Below are positions 1 to 7,613 of a stretch of 36,087 nucleotides of DNA, piece by piece. The first letter of the stretch is position 1. Every line of letters starts with the position of its first letter. Location of the stretch: positions 1 to 36,087 of the forward strand of contig SFFV01000018.1 in the NCBI GenBank assembly GCA_004557735.1, read 5' to 3'. This DNA is from Clostridiales bacterium. Its GTDB lineage: Bacteria; Bacillota; Clostridia; Oscillospirales; Oscillospiraceae. Below the pieces are notes generated by a model that saw nothing but the letters and a program-made list of their open reading frames with translations, was not told where the DNA came from and ran no database searches. Position numbers and translations under genes: made by a program.

Positions 1-392
1 GAGAGCGTTTTGATCCTGCTTCCCGCTTCCAGTCCGAGCACGCGGCACATTTCCTCCGCTCTGGCGCGGTCAAAGTCGGAATAGAAGTCCGCAAACATGC
101 CGATCATATCGCCGACGCGCATCCAGTCGGGGAAATAGCCCCGGTCGGGCAGATAGCTTGTGATCGCCTTCGTCTCCACGCCGGGCAGACAGCCCGCAAT
201 GCGCGCCTCGCCTGCGGTCGGCTGCAAAAGGCCGTTGAGGATCTTAATAAGCGTCGTCTTGCCCGAACCGTTCGGGCCGAGCAGTCCGACGATCTTGCCG
301 GAGGTGAGCGTCAGATCGACGCCGCGCAGCGCCTGCACCGATTCGAAATTCCGGCACAGTCCTGTGCATTTTACCAGTTCTTCATTCATCAT
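1..392 (-). CDS. ABC transporter ATP-binding protein (partial, 3' end outside window)
   Basis: This is the N-terminal 130 residues of an ABC ATPase that would energise a membrane transporter; the rest lies beyond the left edge. The reverse strand reads MNEELVKCTGLCRNF, then a Walker A motif GPNGSGKTT near residue 40, followed by helical-domain sequence (SYLPDRGYFPDWMRVGDM). Two ATG codons in tandem (392 and 389) are both in frame, behind an AAAGGGAAAG ribosome site inside the end of the preceding GntR gene, which it overlaps by about 10 bases. This coupling of a short YtrA-type regulator to an ABC ATPase is typical of ytrAB-like operons in Firmicutes, where the cargo is often a cell-wall-active compound. 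The substrate cannot be told from this fragment. Confidence 0.9.
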   Translation of the reverse strand, partial: MMNEELVKCTGLCRNFESVQALRGVDLTLTSGKIVGLLGPNGSGKTTLIKILNGLLQPTAGEARIAGCLPGVETKAITSYLPDRGYFPDWMRVGDMIGMFADFYSDFDRARAEEMCRVLGLEAGSRIKTL

Positions 393-753
393 TTCTTTCC
401 CTTTCCGCCTGTGCCATGTCCGCAGCCTCGCCGCGGGAATAGCCCAGCGCTCCCATTTCCTTGAAATACTCTTCCGTGCACTCCACGGCCAGCCGCCGCC
501 GCATCTCCTCGAGCGCCCCGGCATTTTCCGTCACGGTGCGGCCAAGCGTCCGGTTCGTTGTGACAAGACCGAGCGTTTCCAACTGTGTGATCGCACGCTG
601 CATCGTGTTCGGGTTGACGCCCGCCTCTGCCGCCAGCTCCCGCACCGCCGGAAACCGCGACCCCAGCGGATACGCGCCCGTGATGATCCGCCGCGCCAGC
701 TGCTCCGTGAGCTGCTGCCATATCGGCCGCGAGCCCTGAATTGAAAAGTCCAT
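382..753 (-). CDS. GntR-family transcriptional regulator, YtrA subfamily
   Basis: A 123-residue protein with an N-terminal winged helix-turn-helix of the GntR type (PIWQQLTEQLARRIITGAY, then FPAVRELAAEAGVNPNTMQR as the recognition region, residues about 10-75) and only a short helical C-terminal tail for dimerisation. That short tail, rather than a large effector domain, defines the YtrA subfamily. The start has an AGGAGGGG ribosome site 5 bases upstream. It overlaps the ABC ATPase gene downstream and is probably the repressor of its own operon: a sigma-A promoter and a spaced inverted repeat lie directly upstream. The inducer is unknown; characterised relatives respond to cell-envelope antibiotics. 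Confidence 0.92.
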   Translation of the reverse strand: MDFSIQGSRPIWQQLTEQLARRIITGAYPLGSRFPAVRELAAEAGVNPNTMQRAITQLETLGLVTTNRTLGRTVTENAGALEEMRRRLAVECTEEYFKEMGALGYSRGEAADMAQAERERNDE

Positions 754-785
754 GACACCCCTCCTTGCTGTGTCTGTGTATTAAG

Positions 786-822
786 TGATTAGTACACTAC
801 TACAATCATACAGTTTTGTCAA
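786..822 (-). promoter_or_regulatory. Promoter and candidate operator of the GntR-ABC operon
   Basis: On the minus strand TTGACA (817-822) and TAGTGT (794-799) are separated by 17 bases. Overlapping the -10 is an inverted repeat TGATT-N13-AATCA (786-808), with a second short repeat TAGT-AC-ACTA (793-802) inside it. A half-site spacing of 13 resembles YtrA-type operators, so autorepression is inferred. Confidence 0.6.
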
Positions 823-912
823 GCACTTTTTTATTTTTTCCGGTGGATTCCGCGCGGGAAATGTGGTACCATGAAAACGTTCAAAAAATCTTAAAAAAAT
901 TTCACTTATTAC

Positions 913-938
913 TGAACCGTGTGTTGGGAAATTCCGTC
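913..938 (+). promoter_or_regulatory. Candidate ECF sigma factor promoter
   Basis: TGAACC (913-918), 16 bases, then CGTC (935-938). This fits the general ECF pattern (an AAC-type -35 and a CGT-type -10, 16 apart) and lies 45 bases before the ECF sigma gene, as expected for autoregulation. No convincing sigma-A promoter is seen here. Confidence 0.45.
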
Positions 939-982
939 TTTCTTTACAGAAAGGCAACGAGCCTCGCAGAGAGAGTTTGCGT

Positions 983-1453
983 ATGACAGCCGAAGAGTTT
1001 ACCGTCCGGATCATGGACATGAAAAAAACACTCTACCACGTTTCCTGCGGTATTCTCCGCAGCGAGGCCGACCGGGAGGACGCGGTGCAGGAGTGCATAT
1101 GTAAGGCGTGGGAAAAGCGCGATTCGCTCAAGAGCGAGAGTGCGTTCCGCGCATGGGTGACGCGCATTCTCATTAACGAATGCTACGACATCTGCCGCCG
1201 GGGGAGCAAGATCGTTCTGCTCGACGAGATGCCGGAGGCGGTCGCCCCCGAAAGCGGCGACCGCGAGCTGCGCGACGCCGTTATGGGCCTGGAGGAGATT
1301 TACCGCATGCCGATCCTCCTGTTTTATGTAGAGGGCTTCAGCATACGGGAGATATCCCGTATTTTACAGATCCCCGAGGGTACAGTCAAATCCCGGCTGT
1401 TTGCCGGGCGCGGAAAGCTCCGCGAAGTTTTGAGCGAGGAGGTGCCGGTATGA
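983..1453 (+). CDS. RNA polymerase sigma factor, ECF (sigma-70) family
   Basis: A 156-residue ECF sigma factor with region 2 (about residues 10-70: EADREDAVQECICKAWEKRD, then AFRAWVTRILINECYDICRR) and region 4 (about 95-150: MPILLFYVEGFSIREIS followed by IPEGTVKSRLFAGRGKLRE, the -35-binding helix-turn-helix). It would redirect RNA polymerase to a small stress or envelope regulon. I chose the ATG at 983 over an in-frame TTG at 977; the ribosome site (AGAGAGAG) is weak. The stop overlaps the start of the next gene (ATGA), so sigma factor and membrane partner are translationally coupled, the usual layout for sigma and anti-sigma. An ECF-type promoter upstream suggests it transcribes itself. Confidence 0.93.
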   Translation: MTAEEFTVRIMDMKKTLYHVSCGILRSEADREDAVQECICKAWEKRDSLKSESAFRAWVTRILINECYDICRRGSKIVLLDEMPEAVAPESGDRELRDAVMGLEEIYRMPILLFYVEGFSIREISRILQIPEGTVKSRLFAGRGKLREVLSEEVPV

Positions 1454-2367
1454 GGGATTCCTGGGACAATATGTTTGAAGAGGTTCCCGCATCGTTTGAG
1501 GCGCGGATGAGGGAAACGCTTTCCGCGCTGGAGGAAAAGCCGAAGATACGGCGCTTCCGGTTTGGCACGGGCGCTCTTGTTGCGGCGGCGCTGCTTGTTG
1601 CGGTGCTCGGCGGCACGGCGCTGGCTACGGACTTCTTCGGCTTGAAGAGCCTCACCGTCACCGACCCGAACGCCTCCCCCGCTGCGGTCTCCGCCACAGA
1701 GGAACCGGCGGGCGGCAGCACGGTCATCGCGCTGCAGGGCGTGCCGGAGAGCCCGGAGTTTCAGGCGAACGCCGAGTGGATGGACTTTCTCGCATCGTAC
1801 GACGCTGCCGCCATGGCACAGGAAGCCGCCGTCTGCCTGCCGGAGAAGTACGATCTCTACTCCGTTTCCACACAGGACATGGCCAACGAGCTTGACCGGA
1901 TCATCCGCAAATACCACCTGCGGCTGCACACGTCCATGACGGACTTTGACAGCGAGGATACGCTCTACGCGCTGCTGGAAGCAGAGCCCTTCCTCACCGA
2001 CTGCGCCGCCGTGAGCGGATATCTCTACGAGGACGGCTCGTTCCAGGCCTACGGCACCAACGTTTCCGGCAAGAGCTATGAATATCAGCTCGGCCGGTAC
2101 GTCAAGGGCGCTTTCTCCGAGGTCACGCTGAACATCGGCAGCGCCGAGGATTATGAGGAGTGGATCTACACGACTTCCCGCGGCGATGAGGTGCAGCTCT
2201 CGCTCGGCCCGAGCCGCTGCGTCGTGATGTCCGACCAGCCGAAGGCGTTTGTGGCGATCAACCTGCTCGGCGGCACGGAGGGCAACAGTCTCTTTATGCC
2301 GGAGCCGGTCACAAAGGAAGATCTGGAGGCGTTTGCGGAGCTGTTCGATTTCGCAAAGCTCGGATAA
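1450..2367 (+). CDS. Membrane-anchored protein, probable anti-sigma factor for the ECF sigma
   Basis: A 305-residue protein starting at the ATG that overlaps the sigma stop codon. The N-terminal part (about 1-40, MRDSWDNMFEEVPASFEARM) is cytoplasmic and charged; one membrane segment follows (about 43-62, GALVAAALLVAVLGGTALAT); the remaining 240 residues would be outside the cell. The pattern of short cytoplasmic helix, single membrane span and extracellular domain, directly behind an ECF sigma gene, is that of a membrane anti-sigma factor. I recognise no specific family in the outer domain, which has no cysteine pair or lipobox. The function is inferred from position and topology, not from a conserved anti-sigma motif. 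Confidence 0.75.
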   Translation: MRDSWDNMFEEVPASFEARMRETLSALEEKPKIRRFRFGTGALVAAALLVAVLGGTALATDFFGLKSLTVTDPNASPAAVSATEEPAGGSTVIALQGVPESPEFQANAEWMDFLASYDAAAMAQEAAVCLPEKYDLYSVSTQDMANELDRIIRKYHLRLHTSMTDFDSEDTLYALLEAEPFLTDCAAVSGYLYEDGSFQAYGTNVSGKSYEYQLGRYVKGAFSEVTLNIGSAEDYEEWIYTTSRGDEVQLSLGPSRCVVMSDQPKAFVAINLLGGTEGNSLFMPEPVTKEDLEAFAELFDFAKLG

Positions 2368-2390
2368 GCCGGACACCGAATATATGCAGA

Positions 2391-2421
2391 GCACCCCCGC
2401 GGGGAAAAACCGCGGGGGTGC
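2391..2421 (+). terminator. Intrinsic terminator of the sigma/anti-sigma operon
   Basis: A 12-bp perfect stem (2391-2402 with 2410-2421), 7-base A-rich loop, then ATTTTC. It lies between two convergent genes and may also end the minus-strand operon whose last stop codon is at 2426. Confidence 0.8.
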
Positions 2422-2425
2422 ATTT

Positions 2426-3094
2426 TCATGATTCATACAGCAGCTTTTGTCTCTGATACGGCTGCGGCTCGTAGCGGACGGAACCGATCCTCGGCTTCGG
2501 CACACCGTATTTGGGGTTGTAGCCGAACAGGTTTATGTAACGTTCGACGTCGCCGCGTTCCCGCTCCATTGCGAGCAGCACCTCAAGCGCAGCATTCGCG
2601 TCATCCACGGCGCGGTGGGTATTCACGCCCGTGACGCCGTAGGCCTCCACGGCGTCGCAGAGCTTGTGCGGATAGTCCCGCCGGTCCTTGTAGATCGCCA
2701 TGATATCGAGAAACCGCGCCTTTTGAAGCACTCCGGCACAGCCGAGGCGGTGGAGAAAATAATAGAGAAAGCACAGATCGAACTGCGCGTTGTACGCGCA
2801 CACGAGCGGTTTTTCCCCGGCGAGCGAGCGGACGAACGCCTCCGCGGCCACGTCCTTTTCCACGCCGTTGAGAAAAAGCTCATCCTCGCGGATGCCGGTG
2901 AGCTGCGTGATGACCGGCGGCAGACGGCGCCCCGGCGAAAGGCGGATGAGATAGTCCTCCTCCGTGCGCTCGCCGTTTCGGTCGAGCCGCAGAAAGCCGA
3001 GCTCGATGATCTCGTCGGACCTGCAGTTCACGCCGGTCGTCTCCGTATCGAGCACGATGACGGAATCATAAGACGGAAAAAGGCTTTCGAGCAT
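2426..3094 (-). CDS. DEDDh 3'-5' exonuclease (DnaQ/PolC epsilon-like)
   Basis: A 222-residue single-domain RNase T/DnaQ-fold exonuclease. All catalytic motifs are present: Exo I DTETTG (D16, E18), Exo II AYNAQFD (D106) and Exo III HRAVDD (H160, D165), which make the two-metal DEDDh site. It would remove nucleotides from 3' ends, as in proofreading or DNA and RNA trimming, but it is not fused to a polymerase and lacks a helicase or BRCT domain, so its substrate is open. The tail (residues 180-222, ending RYEPQPYQRQKLLYES) is outside the core fold. It starts three bases after the DUF2284 stop and is the last gene of a three-gene operon that begins with a sugar transferase. Confidence 0.9.
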   Translation of the reverse strand: MLESLFPSYDSVIVLDTETTGVNCRSDEIIELGFLRLDRNGERTEEDYLIRLSPGRRLPPVITQLTGIREDELFLNGVEKDVAAEAFVRSLAGEKPLVCAYNAQFDLCFLYYFLHRLGCAGVLQKARFLDIMAIYKDRRDYPHKLCDAVEAYGVTGVNTHRAVDDANAALEVLLAMERERGDVERYINLFGYNPKYGVPKPRIGSVRYEPQPYQRQKLLYES

Positions 3095-3097
3095 TCC

Positions 3098-3673
3098 CTA
3101 TTCTCCCTTTGTCAGCACCGCGCCGACCAGAACGAAGTACTCCGGCGCAGCGTTCTTCGTCCCCCATTGAAGCGGTGCGCCCAGCTTGTCCGCGGCAAGC
3201 GCTCCGACATTCGCGCCGAGCGATTCGAGCGAATAGCGGAGCTTTTCCGGGAACCGGCAGGGCTGTTCATCCCGGCGCGCGCATCGCTCACACACAAGGC
3301 AGCGCCCCGCGTCCAGCCGGAGCGAATCGGGCGTATCGCGTTCCCGCTCTTCAAGCAGTATGTCAAGCGCCCTCCGGTAAGGGCGGAGGAATATCTCGGG
3401 GTCGGCGAGTGCCGCGGCCTTTGCCGCGCCGCTCTCCGGGAACACCTGCACGGCGTACAGCGTGACCGCGGCATACCGCAGCCATACCTCTGCCGGGTCG
3501 AAATCGTAGGGCGGGCAGGACCACGTCTGCCCGCAGCGCGGGCAGGCGGCGCAGCAGCCGAGGAATTTCCCCACGTCCACATACTTTTCCAGCATCTCGC
3601 TCATCGGAAGCGATCCCGTGAGGCGCGCTGTACGCACGCCGTTTTCTCTCTCTTCCATGGGCTTCTCCCTCAT
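3098..3673 (-). CDS. DUF2284 cysteine-rich, putative metal-binding protein
   Basis: A 191-residue protein of the DUF2284 type. Visible hallmarks are an N-terminal cluster CCAACPRCGQTWSCPPYDFD (about residues 40-60) and a second cluster CLVCERCARRDEQPCRFPE (about 125-145), the two sets of cysteines thought to bind an iron-sulfur cluster or other metal. The biochemical role of the family is not established. The start at 3673 forms an ATGA overlap with the upstream sugar transferase gene and has AGGAA 9 bases before it; an internal ATG at residue 6 is a possible alternative. Its place between a sugar transferase and an exonuclease gives no clear functional clue. Confidence 0.88.
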   Translation of the reverse strand: MREKPMEERENGVRTARLTGSLPMSEMLEKYVDVGKFLGCCAACPRCGQTWSCPPYDFDPAEVWLRYAAVTLYAVQVFPESGAAKAAALADPEIFLRPYRRALDILLEERERDTPDSLRLDAGRCLVCERCARRDEQPCRFPEKLRYSLESLGANVGALAADKLGAPLQWGTKNAAPEYFVLVGAVLTKGE

Positions 3674-5049
3674 TTCAGCGATTCCTGACGGTTCACCACG
3701 CCTTTGAACGGCGTCATGAGCAGGATCTTGATGTCAAACAGCATCGACCAGTTTTCGATATAATAGAGATCGTAGTCTACCCGCGCGCGGATGGATGTGT
3801 CGCCGCGCAGGCCGTTGACCTGCGCCCAGCCGGTGATGCCGGGACGCACCTGATGGCGCACCATATAGAGCGGAATGCTGTATTTGAAATGATCGACATA
3901 CCGCGGGATCTCCGGCCGCGGGCCGACGAGCGACATATCGCCCGCAAGGACATTGAACAGCTGCGGCAGCTCGTCGATGGAGTAGCGCCGCATAAACGCT
4001 CCCCACGCCGTGCGGCGCGGGTCATGGTCGCGCGTCCACGCCGTGTCCGACTGGGCGTTCACGCGCATGGAGCGGAATTTGAGCATGTAAAACGGTTTCT
4101 TGTCCTTGCCGATGCGCTCCTGCCGGAACAGGATCGGCCCCGGGGACGAAAGGCGCGTGCCGATTGCAGCGACGAGCATAACGGGCGACGTGAGAACAAT
4201 AAGCGCAAGACTGGCGAGAATATCAAAAAGGCGCTTGACGATGTCCGCGCCGGCATTGTCGAGCGGCACGCGCCGGACGTTCACCAGCGGCAGGCCGCAC
4301 AGCTCCTCCACATACGGATGGCGCGACATGCACTCGTACCCGATCGGCAGCAGCGCGAGCTTCACGCCGGTGTCCTCGCATTCGCGCAGTATCCCGCCGA
4401 GCCGCTCCGCCTGATGTTCCTCCATGGCGATCACCGCCTCGTCCGGCGCCTTCGCTTCAAGCACGGCGCGCAGGGAATCATAACCGCCCAGATGCGGCAC
4501 GCCGCTGAGCGCCGACGCGCCGACGCTGCCGATGACCGTCCATCCGGCGTCGCGCCCCCTCTTCACGCGGCGCAGGCAGTCGCGCGCCGCAGCTCCTTCG
4601 CCGATGATGACAAGGCGGCGCAGACCCTTTCCGGCGCGATACTCCCGCCGGAGCAGCCGGTGCGCGGCAAAGCCGCGCGCGCCGGTGAACACGATGAGCA
4701 GCAGATAGCAGATGAGGATCATCCAGCGCGAAAAGTCCACTACGCGGAATACGAAGATCAGATCGATGTACAGCATCACGCCGAACGTGCAGCCGAGAAC
4801 GATGCTGCCGAATTCGTGGATGAAGCCGCGCTGCGGCTGCGGCTCGTAAACGCCGAGCAGCCCGAAGAGCACGGCGTACACCGGCGAGAACAGGCCCGCC
4901 CACAGCATATGGTATCCGAAGCCGCCGACCGGGTTTTCGCCCCGGAACAGCACGAACCGGATGAAAAAAGCCGCCGCCATCGCCGCCACGGACAGCGCCA
5001 TATCCGTTGCCGCCCAGAGGACGGTCTTTTTTGTTTCTCTTTTACTCAT
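3670..5049 (-). CDS. Polyprenyl-phosphate sugar-1-phosphate transferase (exopolysaccharide-initiating)
   Basis: A 459-residue membrane enzyme that would transfer a sugar-1-phosphate from a nucleotide sugar onto undecaprenyl phosphate, the first step of capsule or exopolysaccharide assembly at the inner face of the membrane. Four hydrophobic helices (about residues 10-33, 45-67, 82-103, 108-124) precede a Rossmann-like middle domain (145-250) and the bacterial sugar transferase domain, which starts with KRLFDILASLALIV (272) and contains LFRQERIG (307), KFRSMR (324), DELPQLFN (359), SLVGPRPE (373) and GITGWAQVNGLRGD (404). The length matches WbaP/CpsE-like proteins. It heads a minus-strand operon with ATGA coupling to the next gene and is divergent from a glycosyltransferase that probably acts in the same pathway. 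The sugar is not predictable. Confidence 0.93.
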   Translation of the reverse strand: MSKRETKKTVLWAATDMALSVAAMAAAFFIRFVLFRGENPVGGFGYHMLWAGLFSPVYAVLFGLLGVYEPQPQRGFIHEFGSIVLGCTFGVMLYIDLIFVFRVVDFSRWMILICYLLLIVFTGARGFAAHRLLRREYRAGKGLRRLVIIGEGAAARDCLRRVKRGRDAGWTVIGSVGASALSGVPHLGGYDSLRAVLEAKAPDEAVIAMEEHQAERLGGILRECEDTGVKLALLPIGYECMSRHPYVEELCGLPLVNVRRVPLDNAGADIVKRLFDILASLALIVLTSPVMLVAAIGTRLSSPGPILFRQERIGKDKKPFYMLKFRSMRVNAQSDTAWTRDHDPRRTAWGAFMRRYSIDELPQLFNVLAGDMSLVGPRPEIPRYVDHFKYSIPLYMVRHQVRPGITGWAQVNGLRGDTSIRARVDYDLYYIENWSMLFDIKILLMTPFKGVVNRQESLK

Positions 5050-5156
5050 TGCATTTTCCGCCGTTTAGGAAGATTTTGTCAGTTCTTAGACGTATCGCCG
5101 CGCGGCGCGGTTCGCCCCCCGCGCTCTTACGCAGTTATAATTTTACCACAAATGGT

Positions 5157-5184
5157 TTGTTTCTTCCACGGTTTCTGTTATAAT
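5157..5184 (+). promoter_or_regulatory. Promoter of the glycosyltransferase gene
   Basis: TTGTTT (5157-5162), 16 bases, TATAAT (5179-5184) with an extended TGT in front. It is 31 bases from the start codon. For the divergent sugar transferase I see only a weak TGG-TAAAAT box in the same intergenic region. Confidence 0.65.
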
Positions 5185-5214
5185 TCGGAAAGAAAGGTTG
5201 GTTCGGAGGACGCC

Positions 5215-6333
5215 ATGCGCAATCACACACCGAAAATTCTTTATGCCGCCTCCAGCAGCGCGCATATCCGGAGCTTTCATCTGCCGTATCTCGCCGCGCT
5301 GCGCTCGCTCGGCTGGGATGTGACCGCCGCGGCGAACGGCAGCGGCGAAGGGCTGGGGGACGGCGTGCGCTTTCTCGCCGTACCGTTTACGAAGAGCTTT
5401 GTTTCGCCGAGAAATTTCCGCGCCGCCGCGCTTTTGGCGCGGGATATCCGCGAGAATCGATACGATGTTATCGTGACGCACACCTCGCTCGCCGCGTTCT
5501 TCACCCGCCTCGGCGTAATGCTCGCGGGCAAACAGCGCACCCGCGTCGTCAACACGGTGCACGGGTATCTCTTTGACGGCGATACCGGCGCGCTGCGGCG
5601 CGCCGTGCTGCTCGCGGCGGAAAAGCTGACGGCGGGCGTTACGGACGATATTCTCGTCATGAACCGCTGCGACGAGACCATCGCAAGAGAGCACCGCCTC
5701 TGCCGCGGGAGCGTATATTTCATCCCCGGCATGGGCGTGGATTTTTCCCGCTTCCCGGGCGCCGCGCCGGAGGAGCGCGCCGCGGCAAGAGCGGCGTACT
5801 CGCTGCCGGAGGACGCCGTGTGTCTCGTCTGCGCCGCGGAGTTTTCCAAACGCAAAAACCAGACGCTGCTTTTGGACGCGCTCTCCCGGCTGCCGGAAAA
5901 CTATTACCTTCTGCTCCCCGGCGACGGGGCGCTGCTGGAGGAGTGCAAAGCCCGTGCCGGCGAGCTCGGCGTTGCGCCGCGCTGCCGCTTTCCCGGACGG
6001 CTCTCCGACGTGCGCGGCGCGCTCACCGCGGCGGATATCTGCGTTTCCGCAAGCCGGTCGGAGGGGCTGCCGTTCGCGGTGATGGAAGCGATGCACACGG
6101 CGCTCCCCTGCGTACTCACGCGGGTGAAGGGACACGAGGATCTGCTGGAGGGCTCCGGCGCCGGATTCCTTGTGCCGTTCGGCGACGCGGCGGCGTTTGC
6201 CGGCGCCGTACAGACGCTCGGCCGCGACGCCGCGCTGCGCGCGCGGATGGGCGCCGCTGCGACGGCGAGCGTGGAGCCATACGCGCTCGACCGCGTCCTG
6301 CCCGAGGTGCTGCCGTACTTCACAAAACATTGA
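5215..6333 (+). CDS. Glycosyltransferase family 4 protein
   Basis: A 372-residue GT-B fold retaining glycosyltransferase. The N-terminal half (KILYAASSSAHIRSFHLPYL, residues 7-26) is the GT4 acceptor domain with a histidine-rich first helix. The C-terminal half carries the donor-binding signature SRSEGLPFAVMEAM (about 280-293), whose first glutamate normally contacts the nucleotide sugar, preceded by FPGRLSDVRGALTAADICVS. The start at 5215 has a GGAGG site; no signal peptide or membrane helix, so cytoplasmic or peripheral. Divergent from a polyprenyl-phosphate sugar transferase, it likely adds a later sugar to the same lipid-linked glycan, although the other genes for flippase, polymerase and sugars are not in the window. 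Confidence 0.92.
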   Translation: MRNHTPKILYAASSSAHIRSFHLPYLAALRSLGWDVTAAANGSGEGLGDGVRFLAVPFTKSFVSPRNFRAAALLARDIRENRYDVIVTHTSLAAFFTRLGVMLAGKQRTRVVNTVHGYLFDGDTGALRRAVLLAAEKLTAGVTDDILVMNRCDETIAREHRLCRGSVYFIPGMGVDFSRFPGAAPEERAAARAAYSLPEDAVCLVCAAEFSKRKNQTLLLDALSRLPENYYLLLPGDGALLEECKARAGELGVAPRCRFPGRLSDVRGALTAADICVSASRSEGLPFAVMEAMHTALPCVLTRVKGHEDLLEGSGAGFLVPFGDAAAFAGAVQTLGRDAALRARMGAAATASVEPYALDRVLPEVLPYFTKH

Positions 6334-6346
6334 ATACAAAAAATGA

Positions 6347-6386
6347 GATGGCTTTCCCTGACGCATGCGTGTCGGGGAAAGCCATC
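6347..6386. terminator. Bidirectional intrinsic terminator
   Basis: Long hairpin with arms 6347-6358 and 6375-6386 and a further palindrome ACGCATGCGT in the loop region. T-rich sequence follows on both strands (TTTTATT on plus, ATTTTTTG on minus), so it can end both the glycosyltransferase and the DUF2974 gene. Confidence 0.85.
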
Positions 6387-6392
6387 CCTGTT

Positions 6393-7538
6393 TTATTCTT
6401 CTTCCTTTTTCGTTCTTTTGCGCCGGAGGGGGTTGGGCGGGAGCTTCAGACGGCTGAGGCTCCAGTTCCGCTCGGCGGCGTAGCCCTTGGCCATAGCTTC
6501 GAGCGTTTCGTTGACCATTTTGTGCAGGCTCGGCTCCTGATGCACGGCGCGGGCAACGCGCAGCGTTTCGCGCAGCATCCGCGCGGAGAGGTCGCTGAGC
6601 GTTACGGCGCCGGTGGCCGTGAGCGTGCCGAAAAACTCCTCGATAAACTCCTTGCGCTCGTCCATGCTCATGCCGCCGAGCACTTCCTCCATCGCACGGT
6701 CAAACGCCCGCGCCGACGGCGACAGGCTTTCGCAGCGGACAAAGCCCGTGGGCGTTGTCTCCCAGGTGAAGCCGTCGTGCGCGCCGAGCAGCGCGGCGGT
6801 GCTTTTCACAACCGTATAGTCGCAGTCCTGCCAGAGGAGCGTGCCGACCATGGCGTTCTGGGAGAGGATCGTTTTGATGCGCGGCTTGATGCGCCGGTAG
6901 CCCTCGGTCTGCAAGATTTTCTCCTGAAAGCCGGGACCGTCGTTATTGTATATGTTCCCAATGCGCTCCTGTACGCTCTCGGGCGCCATCGCGGCGGCGT
7001 ACATGGCGAGATTGCCGCCCTTCGAGTGTCCGCCGACGGCGAGCTTACCGGGATAGACCGAGGCCGCCCACGTAAGATAGTCGAGCGCGTCGCGCTGCGC
7101 CGGGATCTCGTCCATGACGGTGAGCAGGCAGTCCTCCTTCCAGCCGACGATCGTATCGTCCGTGCCGCGGAAGGTCACATAGTGCAGTCCGCCCGGCAGA
7201 CGCAGCGTGAGCGCGGAGAACTGCTCCGTCTTTTTTTCGTCATGTACCTGCCGGAAGCCGGTGAGCATCACCTCGCGGAAGCGCACCGTTTCCGGCAGAC
7301 GCTTGACCATCGGAGCAATATACGGCGAGCTGAGCGCGCCGAGCTTTTCCGCACCGCCCGCGGCGAAATACGCCTCCACCGCCTGCGGCAGCGGAACGTA
7401 CAGCTCGTTTTCCGGCACGATGCCGGTAAAATCGAGCGTGCCGATCTTGCAGTGGATGTAGTTATCCACCTCGTTCGGCGGCGACACCGAAAACGGCACG
7501 TCGCCGCGCCAGGTAAGGTAATCGAGAATGTTCGGCAT
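6393..7538 (-). CDS. DUF2974 (Mbeg1-like) alpha/beta hydrolase
   Basis: A 381-residue protein of the Mbeg1-like/DUF2974 family, members of the lipase-like alpha/beta hydrolase fold. The nucleophile elbow is GGHSKGG with S172; the strand before it carries VTFRGTDDTIVGWKED (residues 121-136), typical of this family. An acidic residue and histidine for the triad are expected downstream but I cannot assign them with certainty. There is no signal peptide, so it is probably cytoplasmic; the substrate is unknown, perhaps a lipid or ester. GGAGGTGG sits 5 bases before the ATG. It appears monocistronic, with its own promoter and a terminator. Confidence 0.88.
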   Translation of the reverse strand: MPNILDYLTWRGDVPFSVSPPNEVDNYIHCKIGTLDFTGIVPENELYVPLPQAVEAYFAAGGAEKLGALSSPYIAPMVKRLPETVRFREVMLTGFRQVHDEKKTEQFSALTLRLPGGLHYVTFRGTDDTIVGWKEDCLLTVMDEIPAQRDALDYLTWAASVYPGKLAVGGHSKGGNLAMYAAAMAPESVQERIGNIYNNDGPGFQEKILQTEGYRRIKPRIKTILSQNAMVGTLLWQDCDYTVVKSTAALLGAHDGFTWETTPTGFVRCESLSPSARAFDRAMEEVLGGMSMDERKEFIEEFFGTLTATGAVTLSDLSARMLRETLRVARAVHQEPSLHKMVNETLEAMAKGYAAERNWSLSRLKLPPNPLRRKRTKKEEE

Positions 7539-7565
7539 AGTTCCACCTCCGGTTTATTAGCGGAT

Positions 7566-7595
7566 ACCATATCACAAAAAACGGCTTCCGGTCAA
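7566..7595 (-). promoter_or_regulatory. Promoter of the DUF2974 gene
   Basis: On the minus strand TTGACC (7590-7595), 18 bases, TATGGT (7566-7571), about 28 bases before the start codon. The -10 is weak. Confidence 0.5.
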
Positions 7596-7613
7596 GGGGG
7601 CTATGCCGCGGCG

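Noticed and set aside
3853..5214. Upstream extension of the glycosyltransferase frame
   Set aside because: The open frame begins within the antisense of the sugar transferase gene; the GT4 fold, GGAGG site and promoter all point to the ATG at 5215.
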